Notes: generated from the sequence alone by a model not told the origin. 5,222 nt of DNA from Methanotrichaceae archaeon (GCA_013329455.1 DUKF01000111.1:1-5222), one strand, 5' to 3'; shown: positions 1 through 5,222, counted from the stretch's first letter. A program made the numbers and translations.

Positions 1-725
1 ACTCCAGGACGATAATTGCTTTTGGAACGCTCCTGGACCCTCAGACCCTGACCCTCGGCTTTGCAAGAAGGTTCGCCTCATACAAGAGGGCGACTCTGCT
101 CCTACGGGACGTTGAAAGGCTCCGAAATATCCTCACCAACCCCCAAAGGCCCGTCCAGATAATCTTCGCAGGGAAGGCCCATCCCGATGACCAGCAAAGC
201 AAGCTCCTCCTCCAGCAGGTCTTCAACGCCGCCGCCGACAAGGACTTCGAGGGGAGGATCGCCTTCGTCGAGGACTACGACCAGTACCTGGCCCAGTACC
301 TGGTTCACGGCGTCGACGTCTGGGTGAACAACCCCCGGCCCCCCATGGAAGCCTCGGGAACCAGCGGCATGAAAGCATCCCTCAACGGCGTTCCCCAACT
401 CAGCATCTTCGACGGCTGGTGGGTCGAGGGCTACAATGGCAAAAACGGTTGGGGTTTCGAGGGTGCGGAGGGCCCCGACAACGACGTCAGGGACGATCGG
501 GACGCCGAAGCCATCTACGAGATCCTGGAAAAGGAGGTCATCCCCCTCTACTACAGGGTCGACGACGAAGGGATCCCAAGAGGCTGGGTCAAGCTGATGA
601 AAGAAGCGATTATGGCCACGGGACCTCATTTCACCTCCAGAAGGATGGTGAAAGAGTACACCGAGAAGTTCTACCGACCCGCCCTCGAAGAGACGACGGC
701 GACCAGGACCTGCAAAGGGCTTTGA
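1..725 (+). CDS. glgP: Alpha-glucan (glycogen) phosphorylase, C-terminal part, 5' truncated by window edge
   Basis: A GT35 phosphorylase releases glucose-1-phosphate from alpha-1,4-glucans using pyridoxal phosphate (PLP); it is cytoplasmic. Only the last 240 residues are visible, with the reading frame starting at base 3 and TGA at 723-725. Conserved elements appear in order. First is [12 protein letters not shown] at visible residues 19-30, where Arg23 and Lys28 match the phosphate-contacting Arg569/Lys574 of rabbit muscle phosphorylase. Next is [10 protein letters not shown], and then [14 protein letters not shown], whose lysine (codon 372-374) is the PLP Schiff-base residue. The [19 protein letters not shown] stretch and the end of the protein resemble the shorter archaeal/bacterial alpha-glucan phosphorylases rather than the animal enzyme. 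The visible part shows no frameshift and no lost catalytic residue. The natural substrate (glycogen or shorter maltodextrin) cannot be decided from this fragment. The gene ends 77 bp before a convergent chaperonin gene and has no visible functional link to it. Confidence 0.93.
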   Translation, partial: SRTIIAFGTLLDPQTLTLGFARRFASYKRATLLLRDVERLRNILTNPQRPVQIIFAGKAHPDDQQSKLLLQQVFNAAADKDFEGRIAFVEDYDQYLAQYLVHGVDVWVNNPRPPMEASGTSGMKASLNGVPQLSIFDGWWVEGYNGKNGWGFEGAEGPDNDVRDDRDAEAIYEILEKEVIPLYYRVDDEGIPRGWVKLMKEAIMATGPHFTSRRMVKEYTEKFYRPALEETTATRTCKGL

Positions 726-742
726 GATCTGAATCGGCCACA

Positions 743-747
743 TTTTT
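743..747 (+). terminator. Possible oligo-T terminator of the phosphorylase gene
   Basis: A run of five T residues lies 18 bp after the phosphorylase stop codon. Archaeal RNA polymerase can terminate at short U-rich runs without a hairpin, and no hairpin is seen here. It is short, so this is a tentative call. Confidence 0.3.
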
Positions 748-757
748 GAAGTTTCGG

Positions 758-782
758 AAAAAGAGGAAAAAAAGAGGAAAAA
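758..782 (-). terminator. Triple oligo-T terminator of the thermosome gene
   Basis: Read on the minus strand, this stretch contains runs of 5, 7 and 5 T residues separated by CCTC. It begins about 20 bp after the thermosome stop codon. Successive U-runs are typical of archaeal intrinsic termination. The spaced repetition also forms a small direct repeat of about 10-11 bp. The location between convergent genes supports the call. Confidence 0.6.
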
Positions 783-802
783 GAGACGGTTTTGGGAGGG
801 GT

Positions 803-2446
803 TCAGTAGTCCTCCATACCGCCGGGCATACCGCCCATTCCACCGGGCATACCGCCGGGCATGCCGCCCTCTCCTCCGGACCTGGAGGCGATGACGTCAT
901 CGATCCTGAGGATCATGACCGCGGACTCGGTTGCGGAGCTGATGGCCTGGGTCTTTACCCTCATCGGCTCGACTACGCCCTTCTCCTGCATGTCAGAGGG
1001 TTTGCCGGTCTCCATGTCAAGGCCTGCTGCCTTGACGCCACTCTCGTGGCTGCTTCTGAGAGCCACAAGGGTGTCGATCTGGTCGAAACCTGCGTTCTCT
1101 GCCAGGGTCTTGGGTATGATCTCGAGGGCCTCGGCAAAGGACTCGATGGCGAGCTGCTCTCTACCACCGACGGTGGCCGCATACTCTCTCAGCCTGAGGG
1201 CCAGCTCGATCTCGGGAGCGCCGCCGCCGGGCATCAGGAGAGCGTCTTCCAGGGCGACGCCGACGACCCTGAGGGCGTCTTCCATCGCTCTGTCCAGCTC
1301 GTCGACGACGTGCTCGGTTCCGCCTCTGAGGATGATAGAGACTGACTTCGGGTTCTCGCACTCCACGACGAAGGTCATGTCGTCGCCGGCGATCTTCTTC
1401 TCCTCGACGAGGCCTGCTTTGCCAAGTTCGTTTTCGGCGAGATCGTGGATGCTGGTTACGACCCTTCCGCCGGTGGCTCTCGCCAGCTTCTCCATGTCGC
1501 TCTTCTTGATCCTTCTGATGGTGAAGACGCCCGCCTTGGCCAGGAAGTGCTGGGCGAGGTCATCGATCCCCTTCTGGCAGAATACGACGTTGGCCCCGGT
1601 GCTGACGATCTTGCTGACCATATCCTTCAGCATCGTCTCTTCCTGGTCCAGGAAAGCCTGGAGCTGGTCGGGAGAGGTGATCTCGATCTTGGCGTCGACC
1701 TCTGTCTTCTCGATCTCGATTGCTGTGTTCAAGAGGGCGATCTTGGCGTCCTTGACCTTCTTCGGCATGTTGGGGTGGAGACGCTCCTTGTCGATCACCA
1801 TGCCGTAGACGAGCTGAGAGTCGGTGATGCCGCCGCCGACCTTCTTCTCGACGGTGATGTTGTCGACGTCCACGGTCCCGTCCTCGTCCACTATCGCCTT
1901 GACGGCCTTTACCGTCAGCTCTGCAAGCTCGACTCTAGCAATTCCGGATCCCTTCCCGGTCATGGCAGTGATGGCGATCTTTTTCAGCAATTCATCGTCA
2001 TCGGGGGAGACCGTTATCGCCATGTCTTTCATGATTTCCATGGCCTTGTCCGCTGCAGCCCTATATCCTGCGGCGATGACCGTGGGGTGGATCTCCTGCT
2101 CCAGCAGCTCTTCGGCCTTCTTCAGAAGCTCGCCAGCCAGAACCACAGCCGTTGTGGTCCCGTCTCCGACCTCGTCGTCCTGGGTCTTGGCGATCTCGAC
2201 CATCATCTTGGCTGCCGGGTGCTCGATGTCCATCTCCTTCAGGATGGTGACGCCATCGTTGGTTATGACCACGTCGCCCAGGGTGTCGACGAGCATCTTG
2301 TCCATGCCCTTGGGACCGAGTGTGGTCCTGACGGCGGTTGCCACGGCCTTTGCGGCCATGATGTTCGACTTCTGCGCTTCGCGACCGGCAGTCCTCTCAC
2401 TGCCCTCTCTGAGTATGAATATAGGGGTTCCCCCCAATCCTGCCAT
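803..2446 (-). CDS. ths: Thermosome subunit (group II chaperonin, HSP60/TCP-1 family)
   Basis: This 547-residue protein is a subunit of the double-ring archaeal chaperonin, which folds proteins in an ATP-driven chamber with a built-in lid. Length is normal for the family. Equatorial ATP-site motifs are present: LGPKGMDK (43-50), NDGVTIL (63-69) and GDGTTT (94-99). Asp390 in MEDALRVV matches the catalytic Asp398 of GroEL, and PGGGAPEIE follows at 406-413. The apical/lid region lies roughly at 200-370. The C-terminus is a GGM/GGMP-rich tail (524-547). The ATG at 2446 is preferred because it gives the canonical [15 protein letters not shown] start, follows AGGAGG by 10 nt, and sits just downstream of a minus-strand TATA box. 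A longer in-frame start at 2536 would run through that promoter. The gene appears monocistronic, with its own promoter and terminator. Archaea often have two or three paralogues, so the subunit letter is not assigned. Confidence 0.97.
   Translation of the reverse strand: MAGLGGTPIFILREGSERTAGREAQKSNIMAAKAVATAVRTTLGPKGMDKMLVDTLGDVVITNDGVTILKEMDIEHPAAKMMVEIAKTQDDEVGDGTTTAVVLAGELLKKAEELLEQEIHPTVIAAGYRAAADKAMEIMKDMAITVSPDDDELLKKIAITAMTGKGSGIARVELAELTVKAVKAIVDEDGTVDVDNITVEKKVGGGITDSQLVYGMVIDKERLHPNMPKKVKDAKIALLNTAIEIEKTEVDAKIEITSPDQLQAFLDQEETMLKDMVSKIVSTGANVVFCQKGIDDLAQHFLAKAGVFTIRRIKKSDMEKLARATGGRVVTSIHDLAENELGKAGLVEEKKIAGDDMTFVVECENPKSVSIILRGGTEHVVDELDRAMEDALRVVGVALEDALLMPGGGAPEIELALRLREYAATVGGREQLAIESFAEALEIIPKTLAENAGFDQIDTLVALRSSHESGVKAAGLDMETGKPSDMQEKGVVEPMRVKTQAISSATESAVMILRIDDVIASRSGGEGGMPGGMPGGMGGMPGGMEDY
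815..867 (-). repeat. Tandem repeat encoding the GGM-rich chaperonin tail
   Basis: The plus strand shows repeated units close to CCGCCGGGCATA with small variants. On the minus strand these encode [18 protein letters not shown] at the thermosome C-terminus. GGM tails are best known from bacterial GroEL, where they line the cavity floor, and they also occur in some archaeal chaperonins. The reading frame stays intact and ends in MEDY. Confidence 0.8.
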
Positions 2447-2456
2447 CTTTTTTCGT

Positions 2457-2463
2457 CCTCCTG
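2457..2463 (-). promoter_or_regulatory. Shine-Dalgarno site of the thermosome gene
   Basis: The minus strand reads CAGGAGG here, 10 nt before the ATG at 2446. This strong match to the 16S rRNA 3' end fixes the thermosome start in preference to the upstream in-frame ATG. Confidence 0.8.
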
Positions 2464-2478
2464 TTGATCTTATTGCTT

Positions 2479-2656
2479 GCGAGGTGTTTAAACTTCTATA
2501 TGAACGTTTCGGGGATAAGTGTCCTCTGATAATCATCCCAAAAAGCTGAGACCATCACGAAGCGAGGTCATTCTGACGGCGGTCCGATCCCAGCCCCGGT
2601 ATCGAAGGACAACTGGCGTTCTCGGATTCGATAACGAGGAATCGGCTGTAGCGAGG
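2479..2656 (+). repeat. Recurring GCGAGG motif in the divergent control region
   Basis: GCGAGG occurs at 2479-2484, 2562-2567 and 2651-2656, and a variant ACGAGG lies at 2634-2639. All are in the same orientation, within a region that has no recognisable gene. The first copy lies at the predicted thermosome transcription start and the third just upstream of the spt5 TATA box. Chance occurrence in GC-rich DNA is possible. No regulator is known to me for it. Confidence 0.25.
2497..2511 (-). promoter_or_regulatory. BRE/TATA promoter of the thermosome gene
   Basis: On the minus strand CGAAACG (2511-2505, a good B recognition element) is directly followed by TTCATATA (2504-2497, a TATA box with one C). 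Archaeal transcription usually starts about 25 nt beyond the box centre. That predicts a start near 2475 and a leader of roughly 29 nt containing the AGGAGG site. No known heat-shock operator was recognised. Confidence 0.65.
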
Positions 2657-2662
2657 CTGGCT

Positions 2663-2678
2663 GCAAACCTATATATAT
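2663..2678 (+). promoter_or_regulatory. BRE/TATA promoter of spt5-rpl11
   Basis: GCAAACC (2663-2669, BRE-like) runs into TATATATAT (2670-2678), a near-ideal archaeal TATA box. The usual spacing puts the transcription start near 2698-2701, only a few bases before the spt5 ATG at 2703. The promoter would therefore produce a leaderless or almost leaderless transcript. Confidence 0.75.
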
Positions 2679-2702
2679 CCGGTTCGACTGTCTTCCGTCA
2701 GA

Positions 2703-3164
2703 ATGGCCGAGACCAGCATGTACGTAGTGAAGACCACAGCAAATCAGGAACGCTCAGTCGCGAATCTCATCGCCTTGCTGGCGCGCAAGGAGAAGTACGA
2801 CATAACGGCGCTTCTGGTGCCCGACGTCTTGAAGGGCTACGTCCTCGTAGAGGCGAAGGCTCCGGAGATCGTCGAAGAGGCGATACAGGGGGTACCTCAC
2901 GCCCGTTCGGTGATTAAGGGGGCTTCCAGCTTTGGCGAGGTCGAGCATTTTCTGACGCCGAAACCCGCGGTGGTCGGAATCAACGAAGGTGCCATAGTGG
3001 AGCTGATCTCGGGACCTTTCAAGGGCGAGATGGCAAGGGTCAAGAGGGTAGACGTCGCCAAAGAGGAGATAACCGTAGAGCTCTTCGAGGCGATGGTGCC
3101 CATCCCCATAACTGTGAGGGGTGACCACGTGCGCGTGCTCAGCAAAGATGAGATTCAGAGGTGA
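2703..3164 (+). CDS. spt5: Transcription elongation factor Spt5 (archaeal NusG homologue)
   Basis: Spt5, with its partner Spt4, binds the RNA polymerase clamp across the DNA cleft and raises processivity; it also links polymerase to the leading ribosome. The 153-residue product has the expected two domains. An NGN domain covers about residues 5-87, starting [11 protein letters not shown] and including the segment [17 protein letters not shown] domain follows at about 93-140, with the core [19 protein letters not shown]. The length is normal for an archaeal Spt5. No SD precedes the ATG at 2703, but a strong TATA box about 30 bp upstream suits leaderless initiation. An ATG at 2718 would give the alternative start MYVVKTT, which also fits the family. 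The neighbours are the usual ones (L11, L1, P0), but secE, commonly found just upstream in euryarchaea, is not there. Confidence 0.96.
   Translation: MAETSMYVVKTTANQERSVANLIALLARKEKYDITALLVPDVLKGYVLVEAKAPEIVEEAIQGVPHARSVIKGASSFGEVEHFLTPKPAVVGINEGAIVELISGPFKGEMARVKRVDVAKEEITVELFEAMVPIPITVRGDHVRVLSKDEIQR
3158..3164 (+). promoter_or_regulatory. Shine-Dalgarno site of rpl11, overlapping the spt5 stop codon
   Basis: GAGGTGA matches the 16S rRNA 3' end over seven bases and includes the TGA stop of spt5 (3162-3164). It lies 5 nt before TTG 3170, a good spacing. It is too close to serve the alternative GTG at 3161, which lies inside it. It therefore decides the rpl11 start and suggests translational coupling to spt5. 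Confidence 0.65.
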
Positions 3165-3169
3165 GTTTC

Positions 3170-3640
3170 TTGGCCGATGTTGTTGAAGTGTTGGTACCCG
3201 GTGGAAAGGCCAGCGCAGGACCCCCGCTGGGCCCCGCACTAGGACCACTAGGTGTTAACGTTGCAGATGTTGTAAAGAAGATCAACGAGGCGACTGCAGA
3301 TTTGAACGGGATGCAGGTCCCGGTCAAGGTTACGGTGAAGAGCAGGACCGAGTACCAGGTAGATGTGGGAACTCCCCCAACCTCGGCACTGGTCCTCAAA
3401 GAGGTGGGGCTGGAGAAGGGATCCGGCAACGCCTTCGAGATTGTAGGGAATTTGACCATGGATCAAGTGGTCGTGGTCGCGGGAATCAAAAGGAAGAACC
3501 TACTTTCCGTCTCCCTGAAGAGCGCTGCCAAAGAGGTCATCGGGACTTGCGGAACCATGGGGATCACCGTGGAAGGCATGCCCCGAAAGGAGGCCCAGGC
3601 GGCGGTCGACGAGGGCAGGTTTGATGAAGTCCTCGCATAG
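3170..3640 (+). CDS. rpl11: Large ribosomal subunit protein uL11 (L11)
   Basis: uL11 binds the GTPase-associated centre of 23S rRNA together with P0 and helps elongation factors act on the ribosome. From TTG 3170 the protein has 156 residues and begins MADVVEVLVPGGK, like other archaeal L11 proteins. The proline/glycine-rich N-terminal signature GGKASAGPPLGPALGPLG spans 11-28. The rRNA-binding C-terminal domain covers about 67-137, with GTPPTSALVLKE and KEVIGTCGTMGITVEG. The TTG start is chosen because a strong GAGGTGA site lies 5 nt upstream. The alternative GTG at 3161 overlaps the spt5 stop as GTGA, adds three residues and has only a weak SD. The gene is almost certainly cotranscribed with spt5. 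It is followed by a 94-bp gap with a promoter-like element rather than the tight junctions seen elsewhere in the cluster. Confidence 0.96.
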   Translation: MADVVEVLVPGGKASAGPPLGPALGPLGVNVADVVKKINEATADLNGMQVPVKVTVKSRTEYQVDVGTPPTSALVLKEVGLEKGSGNAFEIVGNLTMDQVVVVAGIKRKNLLSVSLKSAAKEVIGTCGTMGITVEGMPRKEAQAAVDEGRFDEVLA

Positions 3641-3656
3641 AAGAAAACTTAAAATA
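3641..3656 (+). promoter_or_regulatory. Putative promoter of the rpl1-P0 transcript
   Basis: Directly after the rpl11 stop, an A-rich BRE-like stretch AAGAAAAC is followed by TTAAAATA (3649-3656), which resembles the archaeal TATA consensus. Usual spacing would start transcription near 3677-3679 and give a leader of about 57 nt before rpl1. In Halobacterium, L1-L10-L12 genes are known to form a transcript separate from L11, so a promoter here is plausible. The TATA match is moderate. Confidence 0.5.
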
Positions 3657-3695
3657 GAGGATTGCAGACGGAATTTGGACTCTCTTTTTGAGACG

Positions 3696-3725
3696 CCGTA
3701 GTAGACCGGAAGTCGTGGACTACGG
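3696..3725 (+). promoter_or_regulatory. Leader hairpin abutting the rpl1 ribosome binding site, candidate L1 autoregulatory element
   Basis: CCGTAGT (3696-3702) and ACTACGG (3719-3725) form a perfect 7-bp inverted repeat. Inside it, GAC (3704-3706) can pair with GTC (3712-3714) around a CGGAA loop. This leaves an asymmetric internal loop of A on the 5' side and GTGG on the 3' side. The 3' arm shares two G residues with the GGAGG ribosome binding site. Such a fold could hold back initiation and, with bound L1 protein, give feedback control. Archaeal L1 is known to repress its own mRNA through an element resembling its 23S rRNA site. Assignment of this hairpin to that role is inference. A small TCTC/GAGA hairpin with a T5 loop lies just upstream at 3681-3693. 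Confidence 0.45.
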
Positions 3726-3728
3726 AGG
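3724..3728 (+). promoter_or_regulatory. Shine-Dalgarno site of rpl1
   Basis: GGAGG lies 6 nt before the ATG at 3735, confirming that start. Its first two bases are part of the 3' arm of the leader hairpin, so its accessibility may be controlled. Confidence 0.8.
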
Positions 3729-3734
3729 ATTGAG

Positions 3735-4373
3735 ATGAATAAGACGACAGAAGACGCCGTCAGAAAGGCGATCTCCGAGGCACCTGAGAGAAGGTTCAAC
3801 GAGAGCGTCGATCTGGCGATTAACTTGCACAATATCGACATGAGTCAGCCGGCCAACAGGGTGGACGAGGAGATAATTCTGCCCCACGGCCGCGGCAGAT
3901 CTTCAAAGATCGCGGTATTCGCCAGTGGTGAGACTGCTCTTCTTGCTCAGCGTGCAGGCGCGGATCTGGTAATCTCTCCAGACGAGCTAAATGAGCTGGG
4001 CGATGAGAAGAAGCGAGCAAGAAAGATCGCCGACGAGTACACATATTTCATCGCCGAGACGAGCCTCATGCCGACGATCGGCAAGAAGCTGGGCCCCATT
4101 CTGGGAAAGAGGGGGAAGATGCCCCTGCCTCTGCCTCCAAACGTGGACATCGCGCCCATAATCAAAAGGCAGAGAAACCTGATGAGGGTAAGGTCTCGTG
4201 ACCGACTCACCTTCCACATGGCCGTTGGCTCCAAGGATATGGACGTCCAGCAGATCGCGGAGAACGTAGAGGCCGTCACGACAAAACTTGAACAGACCCT
4301 CAAGGACGGCAAGCAGAACCTGAAGTCCGTCTACGTGAAGACTACCATGGGTCCCGCGGTAAAGGTGATTTGA
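3735..4373 (+). CDS. rpl1: Large ribosomal subunit protein uL1 (L1)
   Basis: uL1 binds 23S rRNA helices 76-78 to form the mobile L1 stalk, which helps release deacylated tRNA from the E site. In several archaea it also represses translation of its own operon. The 212-residue product matches archaeal L1 in length. Conserved elements are RRFNESVDL (19-27), whose Phe21 is at the family's conserved RNA-contacting position, ILPHGRGRSSKIAVF (48-62), and LGPILGKRGKMP (119-130) of the inserted second domain. The C-terminal TTMGPAVKV (203-211) carries the conserved Thr-Met-Gly RNA contact. The ATG at 3735 has GGAGG 6 nt upstream. The stop is one base before the P0 start codon, so the two genes are cotranscribed and probably translationally coupled. 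No frame damage is seen. Confidence 0.97.
   Translation: MNKTTEDAVRKAISEAPERRFNESVDLAINLHNIDMSQPANRVDEEIILPHGRGRSSKIAVFASGETALLAQRAGADLVISPDELNELGDEKKRARKIADEYTYFIAETSLMPTIGKKLGPILGKRGKMPLPLPPNVDIAPIIKRQRNLMRVRSRDRLTFHMAVGSKDMDVQQIAENVEAVTTKLEQTLKDGKQNLKSVYVKTTMGPAVKVI
4362..4369 (+). promoter_or_regulatory. Shine-Dalgarno site of the P0 gene, inside the end of rpl1
   Basis: AAGGTGAT, within the last codons of rpl1, complements the 16S rRNA 3' end (GGTGAT core) and lies 5 nt before ATG 4375. With only one base between the rpl1 stop and this ATG, translational coupling is likely. Confidence 0.65.
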
Positions 4374-4374
4374 G

Positions 4375-5222
4375 ATGTCCGTCCAGGTACGCCGTACAGA
4401 ACACGTCCCAGAATGGAAGATCAGAGAGGTAGAGGATCTGGTCGAGAGGATAGGCGAGTCACCCGTCGTCGGGCTGGTGGGCTTGACAGACATCCCCGCA
4501 AAACAGGTCCAGGACCTGCGCGCTGAGCTGAGGGATGTAGCCACCATCAAGATGGTCAGAAACAACATCGCCCGCAGGGCGATAGAGAAGTGCTCCGACG
4601 ACGTCTTGCCTCTGGCAGACGAAATCGAAGCCCAGACAGCTTTCATATTCACTGACGTCAACCCCTTCAAGCTCTACAAGATGCTGGATGAGAAAAAGCA
4701 GCCGATGCCGATCAAGGCTGGCGGGAAGGCCCCCTCCGATATAGTAATCGAGAAGGGTGAGACCCCGTTCTCTCCGGGTCCCATGGTGGGCAAGCTCCAG
4801 AGCGCTGGAATTCCTTCCGCCATAAAGAGCGGAAAAGTGGTCGTCAACGAGACGAAAGTGGTGGCCGAGGAGGGCGAGATCGTTTCAGCCCAGCTGGCCG
4901 AAGTGCTGGCGACGATGGAGATATTCCCAAGGAAGGTGGGACTTGAGCTCCGGGCCGTTTACGAGGGCGGTCTCGTCTTCAGGTCGGAAGATCTCACCAT
5001 CGACGTCGAGGATATCCTATCTCAGATGAGCACCGCCTCTGCGCAGGCGCTGGGTCTCGCTCTGGAGATAGGTTACGCAACGCCGGCTACGATCAGTCCA
5101 CTTCTCCAGAAGGCTGCCTCAAAGGCCAGAAACCTGGTACTGGAGTGCGCGATCCCTGTTCCCAGCATGATGGAGGCGCTGCTCGCAAAGGCGGCTGCAG
5201 ATGCGTCAGTGCTGACCAACCT
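4375..5222 (+). CDS. rplP0: Large ribosomal subunit stalk protein uL10 (acidic P0), 3' truncated by window edge
   Basis: P0 anchors the L12 dimers to 23S rRNA and with uL11 forms the base of the stalk that recruits translation GTPases. The frame is open from ATG 4375 to the window end: 282 complete codons plus CT. The N-terminal rRNA-binding domain is clear, with VPEWKIREVEDL (11-22), VGLVGLTDIPAKQVQDLR (32-49) and the RNA-contacting KMVRNNIARRAIE (59-71). Residues about 110-185, including PFSPGPMVGKLQSAGIPSAI, form the second domain found in archaea and eukaryotes but not in bacteria. GLELRAVYEGGLVF then closes the first domain. Helical segments from about 209 onward are the start of the spine that binds L12 dimers. 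Archaeal P0 proteins usually have about 330-350 residues, so the remaining spine and the acidic C-terminal tail lie outside the window. The gene for L12 would be expected next. Confidence 0.96.
   Translation, partial: MSVQVRRTEHVPEWKIREVEDLVERIGESPVVGLVGLTDIPAKQVQDLRAELRDVATIKMVRNNIARRAIEKCSDDVLPLADEIEAQTAFIFTDVNPFKLYKMLDEKKQPMPIKAGGKAPSDIVIEKGETPFSPGPMVGKLQSAGIPSAIKSGKVVVNETKVVAEEGEIVSAQLAEVLATMEIFPRKVGLELRAVYEGGLVFRSEDLTIDVEDILSQMSTASAQALGLALEIGYATPATISPLLQKAASKARNLVLECAIPVPSMMEALLAKAAADASVLTN

Noticed and set aside
102..743. 213-codon minus-strand open frame opposite the phosphorylase gene
   Set aside because: The opposite strand encodes conserved phosphorylase active-site motifs, and the antisense product is a Val/Gly/Asp-rich shadow.
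419..1345. 308-codon plus-strand open frame crossing from the phosphorylase into the thermosome region
   Set aside because: It is out of frame with the phosphorylase, antisense to the thermosome, and rich in Arg/Gly/Asp with no family signature.
2447..2536. A 30-residue N-terminal extension of the thermosome starting at an upstream in-frame ATG at 2536 (minus strand)
   Set aside because: It would run through the TATA/BRE promoter and the AGGAGG site, and the extension has no chaperonin similarity. The canonical MAGLGG start at 2446 has proper signals.
861..2549. Long plus-strand open frames opposite the thermosome gene (for example 861-1808, 1445-2467, 1824-2549)
   Set aside because: They are antisense shadows of a well-conserved GC-rich gene. 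The translations are low complexity (Ser/Ala or Leu/Asp/Gly rich) with no recognisable domain.
2521..2580. Possible C/D box small RNA, because several CTGA sequences occur close together
   Set aside because: No proper C box (RTGATGA) with paired C'/D' boxes at the usual spacing is present on either strand.
2519..2917. Plus-strand open frame overlapping the divergent region and the first half of spt5
   Set aside because: It overlaps spt5 in another frame, crosses the spt5 promoter, and shows no SecE-like membrane helix or other known domain.
3161..3163. GTG start of rpl11 forming a GTGA overlap with the spt5 stop
   Set aside because: Possible, but it has only a weak SD and itself lies inside the strong GAGGTGA that fits TTG 3170. 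It is kept as an alternative in the gene entry.
3779..3815. Methanococcus-type L1 binding element inside the start of the rpl1 coding sequence
   Set aside because: The corresponding codons contain GAGGCA and GAGAGAAGG fragments, but I cannot build the required inner and outer helices. The leader hairpin is a better candidate.

Overview
This window is an ordinary archaeal chromosome segment that carries a chaperonin gene next to the start of a ribosomal-protein/transcription cluster. The domain assignment is secure. The window encodes a group II chaperonin (thermosome), an archaeal Spt5/NusG, an archaeal-type uL11 and uL1, and a P0-type uL10 with the insertion domain that bacteria lack. Promoters are of the BRE/TATA type, while ribosome binding sites are strong Shine-Dalgarno (SD) sequences. 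Gene content, fairly high GC and an alpha-glucan phosphorylase next to a thermosome suggest a mesophilic or moderately thermophilic euryarchaeon. A methanogen of the Methanosarcinales/Methanotrichales type is my best guess, but it is an inference from protein similarity recalled from memory.

Layout. Positions 1-725 (+) hold the last 240 residues of a GT35 alpha-glucan (glycogen) phosphorylase, cut by the window's left edge. It converges on the thermosome subunit gene (803-2446, minus). The 77-bp gap between them holds a short T-run for the plus gene and three long T-runs for the minus gene, which look like archaeal oligo-T terminators. Positions 2447-2702 are a divergent control region. It has a TATA box and AGGAGG for the thermosome on the minus strand, a strong TATA box for spt5 on the plus strand, and no recognisable gene between them.

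Positions 2703-5222 (+) are a tightly packed cluster: spt5, rpl11 (start inferred at TTG 3170, with an SD overlapping the spt5 stop), a 94-bp gap, rpl1, then the 5' 282 codons of the P0 (uL10) gene, cut by the right edge. The products act around translation and transcription elongation. Spt5 is the processivity factor of archaeal RNA polymerase, uL1 forms the L1 stalk, uL11 and P0 build the base of the GTPase-associated stalk, and L12, which would normally follow, is outside the window.

The most interesting part is the rpl11-rpl1 gap. It contains a promoter-like TATA element and a predicted leader with a perfect 7-bp inverted repeat that runs into the rpl1 SD. This fits autogenous control of an L1-P0(-L12) transcript by L1 protein, a regulatory theme known in archaea. 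Other points are an apparently leaderless spt5 mRNA, the absence of secE immediately upstream of spt5, a GGM-rich chaperonin tail, and a recurring GCGAGG motif in the divergent region. I see no evidence of a new defence system, mobile element, CRISPR array or RNA gene.
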